Source of the DNA: PALSA-1004 sp046596405
GTDB taxonomy: Bacteria; Pseudomonadota; Gammaproteobacteria; Burkholderiales; SG8-41
Assembly (NCBI GenBank): GCA_046596405.1
Contig: JBKJMN010000021.1
Coordinates: forward strand, 1 to 64,000
Length of the DNA: 64,000 bases
Direction: 5' to 3'
Positions 1 through 9,444 of this stretch are shown in pieces; position 1 is the first letter of the stretch, and each line of letters begins with the position of its first letter. The notes beneath the pieces were generated by a model. The model saw only the letters and a list, made by a program, of their open reading frames with translations, did not search any database and had not been told where the DNA came from. The translations under genes and the position numbers were made by a program.

Positions 1-1
1 C

Positions 2-1114
2 AGCGCCCGGCACTATTTCGAGCGTGCGCTCGCGCTCGAACCTGCCAGCGTCGAGGCGCAGGCCAACCTGGGTCTCGCCCTTGAGGAGCAGGGGAGCGCC
101 GACGAAGCGCTCGCACATTACGAAAAACTTATCGCGGCCTTTCCGAAAGTCAATGAATATCGCTGGAACCGCGGGCTGGCGTTGCTCGGCCGCGGCGATT
201 TCCGGCGCGGCTGGACCGATTACGAAATGCGCAACGCATTGGGACGCGGGGCGCCGCCGCGCGAATTTCCGTTTCCCGCATGGACTGGCGCGACATTGCC
301 CGAAGGCGCTGCGCTGCTCGTGTATGCCGAGCAGGGTCTCGGCGACGAGATCATGTTTGCTTCCTGCGTTGCAGACTTGCCGGCGCGCGGCATCGATTGT
401 GTCGTCGAATGCGATCTGCGCCTCGCCGGGTTGTTCGCGCGCTCGTTTCCGGCCGCAACGGTACACGGCGCCGCGCGCGACGGCGATCGCCGCTGGCTCA
501 CCGCATATCCGCAAGTAAAAGCGCAGTGCGCGATAGGCAGCCTGCCGCGCTTTATGCGCCATTCGCTGGCGGATTTCCCCCGCCACTCCGGATATCTCAG
601 CGCGGACCCGCTGCGGGTAGCGCGGTGGCAAGCCCGGCTTAAAAAAGCCGGCACTGATTACACTGTCGGCCTTGCGTGGCGGGGCGGAAACCGCGGCACC
701 CGCGGCGACTTGCGCTCGATTCCGCTGCGGGAACTCGCATCGATACTCGCGATGCCGCAGCTCACGCTCATCAATCTGCAGCGCGATGCCGGCGCCGATC
801 TCGCCGACCTTGCCGCCAGCCTAGGCATCCGCATCCTCGACTTTCACGAAGCTCTCGACGACGTTGAGGAAATGGCGGCGTTATGCCGGGCGCTCGACCG
901 CGTAGTTACGGTCGACAACTCCATCGCCCATCTTGCCGGCGCGCTTGGATGCAACGCCGCCGTCCTGCTTTCGCACAGCGCCGACTGGCGGTGGATGCGC
1001 GACCAGCGCAATAGTCCATGGTACCCGTCGATTACCTTATATCGGCAGGCCGCGCCGGGCGACTGGGCGAGCGCGCTCGCGCAAGCCAGCGCCGAGCTCG
1101 CTGCGCGCCCGTGA
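2..1114 (+). CDS. TPR/GT9-like glycosyltransferase-type protein, 5' partial
   Basis: The frame is open from the window edge, so the gene begins upstream; an ATG at 182 lies inside it. Residues read from base 2 form TPR units (ERALALEPASVEAQANLG, DEALAHYEKLIAAFP), followed by a C-terminal domain with YAEQGLGDEIMFASC and TVDNSIAHLAGALG. These resemble the glycine-rich loop and C-terminal sugar-nucleotide motif of GT9 (heptosyltransferase-like) enzymes. It is the first of four paralogues in this cluster and keeps the VDN form of the C-terminal motif, like the gene at 4270. A role in glycosylating a surface protein or polysaccharide is inferred from domains and from the pilin genes downstream; the substrate is unknown. 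Confidence 0.85.
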   Translation, partial: SARHYFERALALEPASVEAQANLGLALEEQGSADEALAHYEKLIAAFPKVNEYRWNRGLALLGRGDFRRGWTDYEMRNALGRGAPPREFPFPAWTGATLPEGAALLVYAEQGLGDEIMFASCVADLPARGIDCVVECDLRLAGLFARSFPAATVHGAARDGDRRWLTAYPQVKAQCAIGSLPRFMRHSLADFPRHSGYLSADPLRVARWQARLKKAGTDYTVGLAWRGGNRGTRGDLRSIPLRELASILAMPQLTLINLQRDAGADLADLAASLGIRILDFHEALDDVEEMAALCRALDRVVTVDNSIAHLAGALGCNAAVLLSHSADWRWMRDQRNSPWYPSITLYRQAAPGDWASALAQASAELAARP

Positions 1115-1208
1115 GGGCTGGTCAGAGCGCGCGGTTTGCGCTACAAGATTTCACCGCCGGACGGGTAAGAACAATCCGGCACTTCGCGGCCAGAAAAAAT
1201 ACAGCGAA

Positions 1209-2834
1209 ATGACGCTACTCAAAAAGTGGTTTGCGCCGCAAAGCGCCGCCCTGAAGTGTGCCGCCGTCACTCCGGTCGGCCCCGGGCACGTCGAGCGCGC
1301 GCGCGATTGCCGCGCCTCGATCGAAGCGGCATGGCGCGAGCATCGCGGTCCTTTCTCCGCACTCGAATTTTGTTTCGTCGACGATAGCCGCGGCGAACTC
1401 GGGCGCAGCAAGGCCCGCAATGCCGGAATTCAGTCGGCGCTGCAAGCGGGCGCCGACTGGATATTTTTTCTCGATGCCGATGACCTGATGACACCGCGGG
1501 CATTCTCCCTGTTTGCGCCGTATGCAGATCGCTTCGACGCGGTATGGGGACTGATGGCGATCAAGCCGCCTGCTGAGCCGCACCACATCCGCTTTCCACA
1601 GGCGCTTACCTTGCAGTCGGTCGACGAATTGTTATTGCTCGACCCGTTCATGACGCTGTTGATGGGCCATTTCGTGCGTACCAGCGCCGCCGTCACGCTG
1701 CCGTTCGACGAAGCGATGGATGCCGGCGAGGATTTCGACTATTACATCCGCGCGTGGGAGCGCTATCGGTGCGTAAAAATCGCCGAAGTGCTCTCGGTCA
1801 ATCGCAGCGATCAGCATTCGTCGGGCCCGCGCGCCGCGACCGCCGGGCAGTGGCGCGCTGCGGCAACGTCACGGCTGGCCGCGGGGATGACAAAGAGCGG
1901 GCTCAGCCGTCACACGAGCCGCGCGATCGGCGCCGTCAATCGCTGCAGCACGGAAGCGCAGGCGTTCAGCCGCGCGCGCGATGAGGCGAGCGCCGCCAAC
2001 CTGGGTCTGCTCGCCGCGCGCCTGCCGTATCGCGGTTTGGTCGACGTTACCTCCGGCACGGGCGGCGATTTTGTCATGTTCAGCAACAACGACGACCTGG
2101 TAGCGCTGAGCCTCGGTTGGACCGGCGACTATCTGCCGGCCACGACGCGATTATGGCAGGCGCTCGCCAAGAGTGCGCCGTCGATTCTCGATATCGGCGC
2201 GTATACCGGTTACTTCGGGCTGCTGGCGGCACGCGCCGCGCCGGCGGCCGCCATCGTGTGCTTCGAACCGCTCACGGCGAATTTTTCGCGCCTGGAATTG
2301 AATCTCGCCTTGAACGAAGTGCGCAACGTACGCGCCATGCGTGCGGGGGTCGCAGCCAGCCACGCGGAAATGACGCTGCGGGTGCCGGCGGCCGGCGAGG
2401 GCCTGTCCACCGCCGCGACCTTGCTCGACGATGGGCGCGCGATTACCCGCAGCGAGACGGTCGGGGTGCTGAGCATCGACAGTTTCCTCGGACCGCAGGG
2501 CAGCGCACCCGCGCTCATCAGAATCGACGCCGGCGCAGCGGCGGCGGATATCGTTGCGGGCATGGCGCAAATGTTCCGGCGCGCGACTCCCGATCTCGTC
2601 ATTGCAGTGGAGGACGCCGCGTGCGCGCAACGGCTGGATTCCGAACTGCAGCAGCACGGCTATCGATTCTATACAGTGGACGATGACAGCGAGACTACCG
2701 TCGCCAGCGATCGCCTGCTGCCCGCCGCGGCAGGTTGCACGGCCTACCGGTGGGTGACCACGCGATCAGCCGACGATGCAGAACGCCTCGTCGCTGAGGC
2801 GCATTGCAGTTCCCGCCGTGCCATCGAGCGCTGA
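1209..2834 (+). CDS. GT-A glycosyltransferase / FkbM methyltransferase fusion (degenerate methyltransferase half)
   Basis: The 541-aa product is read from the ATG at 1209, because the open frame upstream of it overlaps the preceding gene. Residues of about 15-230 look like a GT-A family glycosyltransferase: CFVDDSRGELGRSKARNAG, then a DxD-type FFLDADD. The C-terminal half resembles FkbM methyltransferases: ILDIGAYTGYFG as SAM-binding loop and CFEP as the acidic end of strand 2. The conserved IKIDVEGxE segment of FkbM proteins is replaced here by IRIDAGAAAADI, so the methyltransferase half may be inactive. The next gene has the same two-domain plan. The domain assignment is by eye; the joint function is unknown. 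Confidence 0.75.
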   Translation: MTLLKKWFAPQSAALKCAAVTPVGPGHVERARDCRASIEAAWREHRGPFSALEFCFVDDSRGELGRSKARNAGIQSALQAGADWIFFLDADDLMTPRAFSLFAPYADRFDAVWGLMAIKPPAEPHHIRFPQALTLQSVDELLLLDPFMTLLMGHFVRTSAAVTLPFDEAMDAGEDFDYYIRAWERYRCVKIAEVLSVNRSDQHSSGPRAATAGQWRAAATSRLAAGMTKSGLSRHTSRAIGAVNRCSTEAQAFSRARDEASAANLGLLAARLPYRGLVDVTSGTGGDFVMFSNNDDLVALSLGWTGDYLPATTRLWQALAKSAPSILDIGAYTGYFGLLAARAAPAAAIVCFEPLTANFSRLELNLALNEVRNVRAMRAGVAASHAEMTLRVPAAGEGLSTAATLLDDGRAITRSETVGVLSIDSFLGPQGSAPALIRIDAGAAAADIVAGMAQMFRRATPDLVIAVEDAACAQRLDSELQQHGYRFYTVDDDSETTVASDRLLPAAAGCTAYRWVTTRSADDAERLVAEAHCSSRRAIER

Positions 2835-2954
2835 GACGATTGTAGGTTGTGACGCGGCCCGTTCGCGGGCGATGCCGACGCGCATCGAGTATGATTTACC
2901 GATGTCGATACCGCCTGCTTGCGCTTTTCCCTGCGGGAATTCCCCGGGTGCCCG

Positions 2955-4277
2955 ATGAAGTGCGCCGTGGTCGTGCCGGCGGGACCCGGCGACGAACTTT
3001 ACGCGCTGGATGCGCGGGATTCCGTGCAGGCAGCCAGCGCGGCTTCGCGCGGGCCATTCGCCGAAATCGTGCATATCGCAATCGACGATCGGGCCGGTAA
3101 GCTCGGTCCGGCACGGGCCCGCAACCAAGGCGTCGAACTCGCGCGGCGCGCGGATGCCGAGTGGATTTTTCTGCTCGATGCACGCGACGTGCTCGGCATC
3201 GACGCGTTTGCCAGCGTTACCGATAAAGTCGATCACTACGACGCGATTTGGGGCGGCATCCATGAACTGGCCGACGATGAAGCAGGCGGCGTGCTGCGTC
3301 CGGGTCAATTGCTCGAGATACGGCGCATTGACGACCTGCTGGCCAACGACCCGCTCAATACCCTGCAGACCGGACATTTCGTCAAAACCGCCGTCGCGCT
3401 GGCAACGCCGTTCGACGCTGAATTGGGCGCGGGTGCGGACTTCGAGTACTTTCTGCGCCTGTGGAGGAAATACCGCTGCATCAAGATTTCGCAGCCGTTA
3501 TATTACGCACGCATCGAGGGCACGCGCGGCGACGTGCCCGGGTTTACCGCCGAAGAATGGTGCGCGGCGGCCCGGCGTGCGATTGGCGCTTGCTGCGTGG
3601 CGCTCGATTTTCGCGCTGAATTCACGTATCGCGGGCAAAACTTCCGCTTCAGCGTTGCCAACCCGTTCGATCTGATTCACGGTAATTTGCTCAAGGGGCG
3701 GTTTTTCGAGCTGCGCGAGCTCGTCTTCATCGAGGACTGGGTGGGCCGCGGCGCAACGATCGTGGAAGTGGGTGCTTATGTCGGCAATCACGTTGTCTAC
3801 TACGCACGCTTCATGCAACCGCGAACCATCGTCGTGCTCGAGCCCAATCCGGAAGCCATCGCGTTGCTGCGGCGTAACCTGCAAGCCAATCGCATTGAGA
3901 CCGCCGATCTCTCCCATCTCGGCGTCGGCATCGGCGCGGGGGAGGGGAATTACGACCTCGTCTGTGAGGGTTCCGCCAACGGCGGGGCGACCCGTCTCGT
4001 GCGTGCGGATGCCGGCGCCGTGAAGTCGGCAGCGCTTGACGATGTCATTGCAGAGAAAGTCGATTTCATCAAAATCGACGTCGAGGGCATGGAGCTCGAG
4101 GTGCTCGCCGGCGCGGCCCGCGTGATCGCAGAATCGCAACCGAAAATCATGATCGAAGTGTTCCGCGCGCAGACGGCGCAGTTTGTCGAATGGTTGCGCC
4201 AGCAACGCTATAGCGTGACGCATCAATTCGACTACGTTCACGCGGTGAATTACCTGATCGAGCCGGCCCATGGATGA
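2955..4277 (+). CDS. GT-A glycosyltransferase / FkbM methyltransferase fusion
   Basis: The 440-aa paralogue of the previous gene. I start it at ATG 2955 because MKCAVVVPAGPG aligns with LKCAAVTPVGPG near the start of the neighbour; a TTG at 2919 in the same frame is the alternative. The N-terminal GT-A-like domain has IDDRAGKLGPARARNQG, but its DxD site reads LLDARD, so one metal-binding Asp is shifted. The FkbM half is well preserved: IVEVGAYVGNHVVYYAR, VLEPNPEA, and FIKIDVEGMELEVLAGA. Thus the two paralogues carry complementary degeneration, glycosyltransferase here and methyltransferase next door. Its 3' end overlaps the next start by 8 bp, implying coupled translation. Confidence 0.75.
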   Translation: MKCAVVVPAGPGDELYALDARDSVQAASAASRGPFAEIVHIAIDDRAGKLGPARARNQGVELARRADAEWIFLLDARDVLGIDAFASVTDKVDHYDAIWGGIHELADDEAGGVLRPGQLLEIRRIDDLLANDPLNTLQTGHFVKTAVALATPFDAELGAGADFEYFLRLWRKYRCIKISQPLYYARIEGTRGDVPGFTAEEWCAAARRAIGACCVALDFRAEFTYRGQNFRFSVANPFDLIHGNLLKGRFFELRELVFIEDWVGRGATIVEVGAYVGNHVVYYARFMQPRTIVVLEPNPEAIALLRRNLQANRIETADLSHLGVGIGAGEGNYDLVCEGSANGGATRLVRADAGAVKSAALDDVIAEKVDFIKIDVEGMELEVLAGAARVIAESQPKIMIEVFRAQTAQFVEWLRQQRYSVTHQFDYVHAVNYLIEPAHG

Positions 4278-5982
4278 GCCGGGCGGGGAAAATGCGGCGG
4301 CGTTGCAGCTTCAGGGCGCGCACTGGCGTGAAAGCGCGAACTATGCCCAGGCGGAGCGCTGCCTGCTGCGTGCGCTCGCGCTCGAGCATGATTTCGCCGC
4401 TGCGCACCTCGAATTGGGGCGTACTTATCGTGCGCAGAACAAGCTCGAAGACGCTGTCGACTATTTGCAGCTCGCTGTGCACTTCGCGCCGCGATGCGTC
4501 GCGGCCCGGGTCGAACTCGGCGCAGCGCTCGACAGCCTCGGCCGCGCGGATGCCGCCCTCGCGGCCTGCCGGCAGGCAACCATTCTCGATCCGCGCAACT
4601 GCGCAGCGTGGCTCGGCCTGGCAAGGCTGTACAAGGCGCGTGAAGATTGGCCGCTATCGATCGCCTGCTATCGCACGGCCGTGGCCTGCGATCCGGCCTC
4701 GGCGGACGCGTTGTGCCTGCTTGGTTACGCGCTATACAAGGCCGGCGATTATGCGGAATCGCGCGCGCAGTTCGACGCCGCGCTGCAAATATCGCCGAAC
4801 ATGGTCCAGGCCCACCATAATCTGGGTTTGTTGCATCTCGAGCTCGCCGAACCCGCTGAGGCGCTCGCTTGTTTCAGCCGTGCTCTGGCAATCGAACCGC
4901 AGCTCCTGGAGACTCGCACAGGCCTCGCGCATGCTCTGCGCGATCTTGGACGGCTCGACGACGCAATCGGGCATTACGATAGAGTGCTGGCGAAAGAGGG
5001 GAAGTTCGCCGACGCAGTAATCAACCGCAGTTACGCGTTGTTGATGAAAGGCGATTTCGCCGGCGGCTGGGCGGCCTATGACGAGCGTTTTGCCAGTGGT
5101 GGAGAGACGGGCCGTAATTTTCCTTATCCGCCGTGGCGCGGCGAAGCGCTGGCGGGCAAGCGCGTGCTCGTTTACGCGGAGCAGGGACTGGGCGACGAAA
5201 TCATGTTTGCGTCGTGCCTGCCGGAACTGCTCGCGCTGGGCGGCCATTGCGTCATTGAATGCAGTGCGCGGCTGGCACCGTTATTCACGCGTTCTTTTCC
5301 TGCCGCGTACGTTCGCGGCGGCGGCAAGCAGGATGACCAGCAATGGCTCGCCACCTTGCCGCCGATCGATTGCCAAATCGCGATCGGCTCATTGCCGCGC
5401 TATTTCCGGCGTGAGTCAGCGGATTTTCCGGCGCGCGCCGGCTATCTCACCGCCGCTGCGGCGCGCATCGAGCACTGGCGCAACCGCCTTGCGGCGGACG
5501 GACGGCTGCGGGTGGGCATCGCCTGGCGCGGCGGCACTCTGCGGTCACGGCAGTTCGCGCGCTCGATTCCGCTGCCGCTCTGGGCGCCGCTTGTGGGGGG
5601 CGATCGGGCCGCATTTTATGCTTTGCAATACGGCGATATCGCCGCCGAGCTTGCAGACTTTCGCGCCGGTTCGGGCGCATCCGTGATGCACCTCGGCAGC
5701 GCGGTTGATGACCTCGACGAGCTGGCGGCAATTATTGGCGCGCTCGATCTGGTCATCAGCGTGGACAACACCGTGGCGCATCTGGCCGGCGCGCTCGGCA
5801 AACCGGTCTGGTCGCTGCTGTCCTGCAGTCCCGAATGGCGTTACCCGCGCAGCGGCGAGGCGATGCCCTGGTATCCGTCGATGCGGCTTTTTCATCGGGC
5901 GCCCGCTGAGGCTAGCGAGCCAATCATGGAGCGGGTCGCGGGGCAACTGGCGAAGAACCTGCAAGGGCCCCCGCGCGCATGA
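4270..5982 (+). CDS. TPR/GT9-like glycosyltransferase-type protein
   Basis: A 570-aa protein whose ATG overlaps the end of the preceding gene. Roughly the first 280 residues are about seven TPR units (for example AAHLELGRTYRAQNKLEDA and VQAHHNLGLLHLELAEPAE). The C-terminal domain has VLVYAEQGLGDEIMFASC, VGIAWRGG and SVDNTVAHLAGALGKPVW, typical of TPR-linked GT9-like proteins. No signal peptide or membrane segment is visible, so it is probably cytoplasmic. The TPR-then-glycosyltransferase order recalls protein O-glycosyltransferases, but the C-terminal fold looks GT9-like rather than GT41. The stop overlaps the next ATG by 4 bp, so this and the following gene are co-translated. Confidence 0.85.
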   Translation: MDEPGGENAAALQLQGAHWRESANYAQAERCLLRALALEHDFAAAHLELGRTYRAQNKLEDAVDYLQLAVHFAPRCVAARVELGAALDSLGRADAALAACRQATILDPRNCAAWLGLARLYKAREDWPLSIACYRTAVACDPASADALCLLGYALYKAGDYAESRAQFDAALQISPNMVQAHHNLGLLHLELAEPAEALACFSRALAIEPQLLETRTGLAHALRDLGRLDDAIGHYDRVLAKEGKFADAVINRSYALLMKGDFAGGWAAYDERFASGGETGRNFPYPPWRGEALAGKRVLVYAEQGLGDEIMFASCLPELLALGGHCVIECSARLAPLFTRSFPAAYVRGGGKQDDQQWLATLPPIDCQIAIGSLPRYFRRESADFPARAGYLTAAAARIEHWRNRLAADGRLRVGIAWRGGTLRSRQFARSIPLPLWAPLVGGDRAAFYALQYGDIAAELADFRAGSGASVMHLGSAVDDLDELAAIIGALDLVISVDNTVAHLAGALGKPVWSLLSCSPEWRYPRSGEAMPWYPSMRLFHRAPAEASEPIMERVAGQLAKNLQGPPRA

Positions 5983-7568
5983 ACCTTCGCGCCTGGCTCG
6001 GATCCCTGTTGCCGCGTCCCAGTGCGCAAGCAGGCGTACCGGCAGATGCCGCGCAAGAGCCTCCGGCAGCCGGCGTTTTTCAGGAGGCCCGCGCGGCATT
6101 TGACGCCGGGCTGGCGGCTTATGCTGCGCAAGATTTTGCCGCCGCGATCGATTGCTTCAATCGCGCGCTCAAGAACCGCCACGACGATGCAGATGCGCAC
6201 AACAATCTGGGACTCAGTTATCTGAGCGCAGGCCGCGCGGAGGACGCCACCGACGCATTCGTGCTTGCGCTGCATTTCCGGCCGGACTTCCCGCAGGCTT
6301 TTTACAACATGGCATTGGCGGCTTTGACAGCGCGCGAGGTAGTCGAATGCGAACGTTGCCTAGAACGGGCGCTCAAGCTGAACCCGGATTACGCGGCTGC
6401 GCATAATACGCTGGGCTATCTGCTCACCCACCAGACCGGAGATTTTGAGCGGGGTGCCGGCCATGTCCGGGCCGCCTTGCAGTTAAGTCCCGAGGATCCC
6501 GACGTACTGTGCAACTACAGTGCGGTACTCGCCCAGGAGGGCCGTGCCGCGGAAGCGCTGGAATTATGCGAAAGACTGCTGGCCAGCCATCCCGCGATGC
6601 ATGAGGCGCGCTTGAACCGCGCGCTGGCATTGCTGAAGCTCGGCCGTTTTGGGCAGGCGTGGCCTGACTACGAAGCGCGCAAATTGGCGCGCGGCAATTA
6701 TGTGCCGCGCGCGCTGCCGTTTCCCGAGTGGCAGGGCGAGCCACTGCCAGCCGGGCGATTGCTGATATACGCGGAGCAGGGGCTCGGCGATCAAATCATG
6801 TTCGCGTCGTGCGTGCCGGATGCATTGAAACTCACCGGCGGTTGCCTGATTGAATGCGCGCCCGCGCTGGCCCCGTTGTTTGCGCGCTCGTTTGAACCCG
6901 CTGAAGTCGTCGCGCAGACCACGGACGACAACCTGGTGCGCTCGGCGCGGGCGGCGGGAGTCACCTGCCAGATAGTCATCGGCAGCCTGCCGTCCAGGTT
7001 TCGGCAGTGCCGCGCGGATTTTTCCATTGCGGCGCCTTACCTGCGCGCCGCCCCCGCGCGTCGCGCATACTGGAAAGATCGTCTGAGCGAATTGGGCGCG
7101 GGGATAAAAGTCGGCATTTCATGGTCCGGCGGCGCGCTGTCCACGCGCGGCGCCAGCCGCTCGCTGCCGCTCGCAGAATGGGCGCCCATACTGCGCGAGG
7201 AGCAATGTCATTTTGTGTGTCTGCAATACGGCGACGCCGCCGGCCAAATCAATGCGCTGCCGAAGACCCAGCGCTCCAGGCTGCACGATTGGCGCGAAGC
7301 GATTGAGAACTTCGACGAAACTGCGGCGCTGGTCGATGCGTTGGATCTCGTCATCACCGTGCAGACGGCTTTGGTGCATCTGGCGGGGGCGCTCGGCAAA
7401 CCTGCGTGGGTGATGGTGCCGGCAGCGTGCGAATGGCGGTATGGCGAAGGCGGCGCCACGATGCCGTGGTATCCGACGGTCCGGCTCCTGCGGCAAACCC
7501 GGCCCGGCGAATGGCATGCCGTGATCGAGCGGATCGCGCACGACTTGTTGACGCTGGCGGCGCGCTAA
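5979..7568 (+). CDS. TPR/GT9-like glycosyltransferase-type protein
   Basis: A 529-aa third member of the array, starting in an ATGA overlap with the previous stop. TPR units run from about residue 35 to 250 (DAHNNLGLSYLSAGRAEDA, AAHNTLGYLLTHQTGDFE). The C-terminal domain has LLIYAEQGLGDQIMFASC, VGISWSGG and TVQTALVHLAGALGKPAW. The VDN of the first two paralogues is VQT here, suggesting a different donor or loss of activity. The close spacing of the whole set indicates one operon reading towards the pilins. Confidence 0.85.
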   Translation: MNLRAWLGSLLPRPSAQAGVPADAAQEPPAAGVFQEARAAFDAGLAAYAAQDFAAAIDCFNRALKNRHDDADAHNNLGLSYLSAGRAEDATDAFVLALHFRPDFPQAFYNMALAALTAREVVECERCLERALKLNPDYAAAHNTLGYLLTHQTGDFERGAGHVRAALQLSPEDPDVLCNYSAVLAQEGRAAEALELCERLLASHPAMHEARLNRALALLKLGRFGQAWPDYEARKLARGNYVPRALPFPEWQGEPLPAGRLLIYAEQGLGDQIMFASCVPDALKLTGGCLIECAPALAPLFARSFEPAEVVAQTTDDNLVRSARAAGVTCQIVIGSLPSRFRQCRADFSIAAPYLRAAPARRAYWKDRLSELGAGIKVGISWSGGALSTRGASRSLPLAEWAPILREEQCHFVCLQYGDAAGQINALPKTQRSRLHDWREAIENFDETAALVDALDLVITVQTALVHLAGALGKPAWVMVPAACEWRYGEGGATMPWYPTVRLLRQTRPGEWHAVIERIAHDLLTLAAR

Positions 7569-7570
7569 CC

Positions 7571-9106
7571 ATGACCATGCTGTGGGCGCTGATAAAAAAC
7601 TTTACGCGCAAGACGGCCGCGCTGCGCGCCGCCCCCGATGCTTTGGCCGCCGGCGTCTCACGGTTCCATGCCGGCGATTGGGCGGCCGCACGACTCCATC
7701 TTCAAGCCGCGCTCGCCGCCGATGCCGCAGATTGCGATGCTGCCTATTATCTCGGACTCACCGAAGCGCGCAGTGGCGAACTTGGGCGGGCGGAATTACT
7801 GCTCGAAAAGGCCCGCGCAAAGCGCGACGATGCGGACGTCAACAATGCGCTGGGCAACGTTCGACGGCTGCGCGGCGATCTGCCGTCGGCTGCGGACAGC
7901 TACCGGCATGCCTTGGAGCGCGACGAAAATCATCTGGCCGCGCTGGCCAACCTGGGGCTTACGCTGCGCGATCTCGGCTCGCCGCAGCAAGCGCTGGCCG
8001 TGCTCGAGCGCGCGCGCCGGCTCGCCCCCACTCACGTCGAGACCCTGTTCAACCAGGCTCTCGCGCTCACGGATCTGGGGGACCACGAAGCCGCGGAGCA
8101 ACTGATCGAGCACGCATTAAATATCGATGGCAATTTTGCACAGGCCCACTTGCAGCGCGCATTCATGCTGCTCAAGCGCCGTGATTATGCGCAAGGGTGG
8201 CGGGAATACGCATGGCGGGTGCGCATACCGGAAGTCGATCATTGGCAGGATTACGCTTATCCGATGTGGCAGGGCGAAGCATTGGGCGGCAAGCGGCTGC
8301 TGGTGCAGGCCGAACAAGGTTTGGGCGATCAGATCATGTTCGCTTCCTGCCTGCCGGACGTGCTTGAGCGTGCGCAACACGTGACCATCGAGTGCGATCC
8401 GCGCCTCGCGAAATTATTCGGACGTTCATTTCCGTCCGCTACCGTGTACCGGCATCGGGTCGGCGGCGAACCGGATTGGATGCGCGAACGCGCGCCCGAC
8501 TATCGCACCCGGTGCGGCGATTTGCCGCGCTTGCTGCGCAACGCTGAGGGTGATTTTCCAGCGCGCAACGGCTATATCGTTGCCGATCCGTCGCGCGTCG
8601 GCGCCTGGCGCGAACGGCTGGCGGCGCTCGGCAGCGGTCTCAACGTCGGCATTTCGTGGCGTGGCGGGACGCCTGCCACCGGCCAGGCAATGCGGTCGCT
8701 GGCGCTGGATAAATTGCTGCCGATATTATCTCTGTCCGGCGCGCATTTCGTCTCGCTGCAATACGGCGATGTCGGCGCTGAAATCGCCGCCGTGAGCGAG
8801 CGTCACGGCGTCGTTGTGCATTCATGGGCGAATGCGGACGCGGGCATGGACGACGTGGCGGCATTGATCGCGAGTCTCGATCTCGTCATTACGGTATGCA
8901 CAACCGCCGCGCACCTGGCGGGCGCGCTCGGCAAGCGTGCGTGGGTGCTGGTGCCGGCAGTTGCGGAATGGCGCTATGCGGCCGCCGGGACCATGATGCC
9001 TTGGTATCCGGCATTGCGTCTGTTTCGCCAAAATCAGCTCAATCAGTGGAATGAGGTAATCAACGACGTCAAAATCGAATTGGCACGTGAACTCGGCGCG
9101 CGCTAG
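7571..9106 (+). CDS. TPR/GT9-like glycosyltransferase-type protein
   Basis: The 511-aa last paralogue of the array; ATG 7571 lies 2 bp after the previous stop, and longer in-frame extensions overlap that gene. TPR units occupy about residues 20-225 (CDAAYYLGLTEARSGELG, HLAALANLGLTLRDLGSP). The catalytic-type domain has LLVQAEQGLGDQIMFASC, VGISWRGG and TVCTTAAHLAGALGKRAW. Its C-terminal motif VCT is closest to the VQT of the preceding gene, so the array looks like two diverged pairs made by tandem duplication. The pilin genes begin 338 bp downstream. Confidence 0.85.
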   Translation: MTMLWALIKNFTRKTAALRAAPDALAAGVSRFHAGDWAAARLHLQAALAADAADCDAAYYLGLTEARSGELGRAELLLEKARAKRDDADVNNALGNVRRLRGDLPSAADSYRHALERDENHLAALANLGLTLRDLGSPQQALAVLERARRLAPTHVETLFNQALALTDLGDHEAAEQLIEHALNIDGNFAQAHLQRAFMLLKRRDYAQGWREYAWRVRIPEVDHWQDYAYPMWQGEALGGKRLLVQAEQGLGDQIMFASCLPDVLERAQHVTIECDPRLAKLFGRSFPSATVYRHRVGGEPDWMRERAPDYRTRCGDLPRLLRNAEGDFPARNGYIVADPSRVGAWRERLAALGSGLNVGISWRGGTPATGQAMRSLALDKLLPILSLSGAHFVSLQYGDVGAEIAAVSERHGVVVHSWANADAGMDDVAALIASLDLVITVCTTAAHLAGALGKRAWVLVPAVAEWRYAAAGTMMPWYPALRLFRQNQLNQWNEVINDVKIELARELGAR

Positions 9107-9115
9107 CTCAAGGCC

Positions 9116-9176
9116 GTGTCAACTGTCATTACAACCCCCGCAGCCGGAAAACTGACGCTCAGCGTCACGTACTGTC
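9116..9176 (+). promoter_or_regulatory. Possible upstream activator region (three G/C-TGTC sites and a short palindrome)
   Basis: In the 338-bp gap before the pilin gene, (C/G)TGTC occurs at 9116-9120, 9123-9127 and 9172-9176. Repeated TGTC motifs are what Pseudomonas PilR is known to bind upstream of pilA. Between them lies a perfect palindrome TGACGCT-C-AGCGTCA at 9153-9167. They sit some 215-275 bp before the expected start of transcription, further than in Pseudomonas. Short motifs like these arise by chance, so this is a suggestion only. The rest of 9180-9360 shows nothing recognisable. Confidence 0.3.
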
Positions 9177-9363
9177 GTTCAAAGGCGTTGCACTGGATTC
9201 TTGTGATGGAGCATTCGTGATTTTGTTGCGTAAGGTGAAATATTAGGGGGCGAGTATTGCATTGATGGCAGGCGGGGGGAATGCCCGCTCTAGACGTAAA
9301 CAACTGAATAAATATGATTAATTTTTAAACTGGCCGACCGGCCACTGCCCATTCAGACGCCAA

Positions 9364-9379
9364 TGGTATGGAACTTGCT
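9364..9379 (+). promoter_or_regulatory. Sigma-54 promoter of the first pilin gene
   Basis: TGGTAT-GGAAC-TTGCT matches the -24/-12 sigma-54 consensus, with GG and GC at the required spacing. Transcription would begin near 9391, leaving a leader of about 54 nt before the pilin ATG at 9445. Pilin genes in proteobacteria are classically driven by sigma-54 with the activator PilR, and a PilS/PilR pair is encoded at 54.1-57.1 kb of this window. Confidence 0.75.
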
Positions 9380-9444
9380 GTTACCCGTGTGTAACTTTAG
9401 AAGAATGGTTGTTTTCAGCGTTTGTAACTTTTCAAGGAGATTTT

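Noticed and set aside
933..1208. A longer start for the fusion gene at 1209
   Set aside because: The extension overlaps the end of the TPR-GT gene, is Arg-rich and does not resemble the paralogue at 2955.
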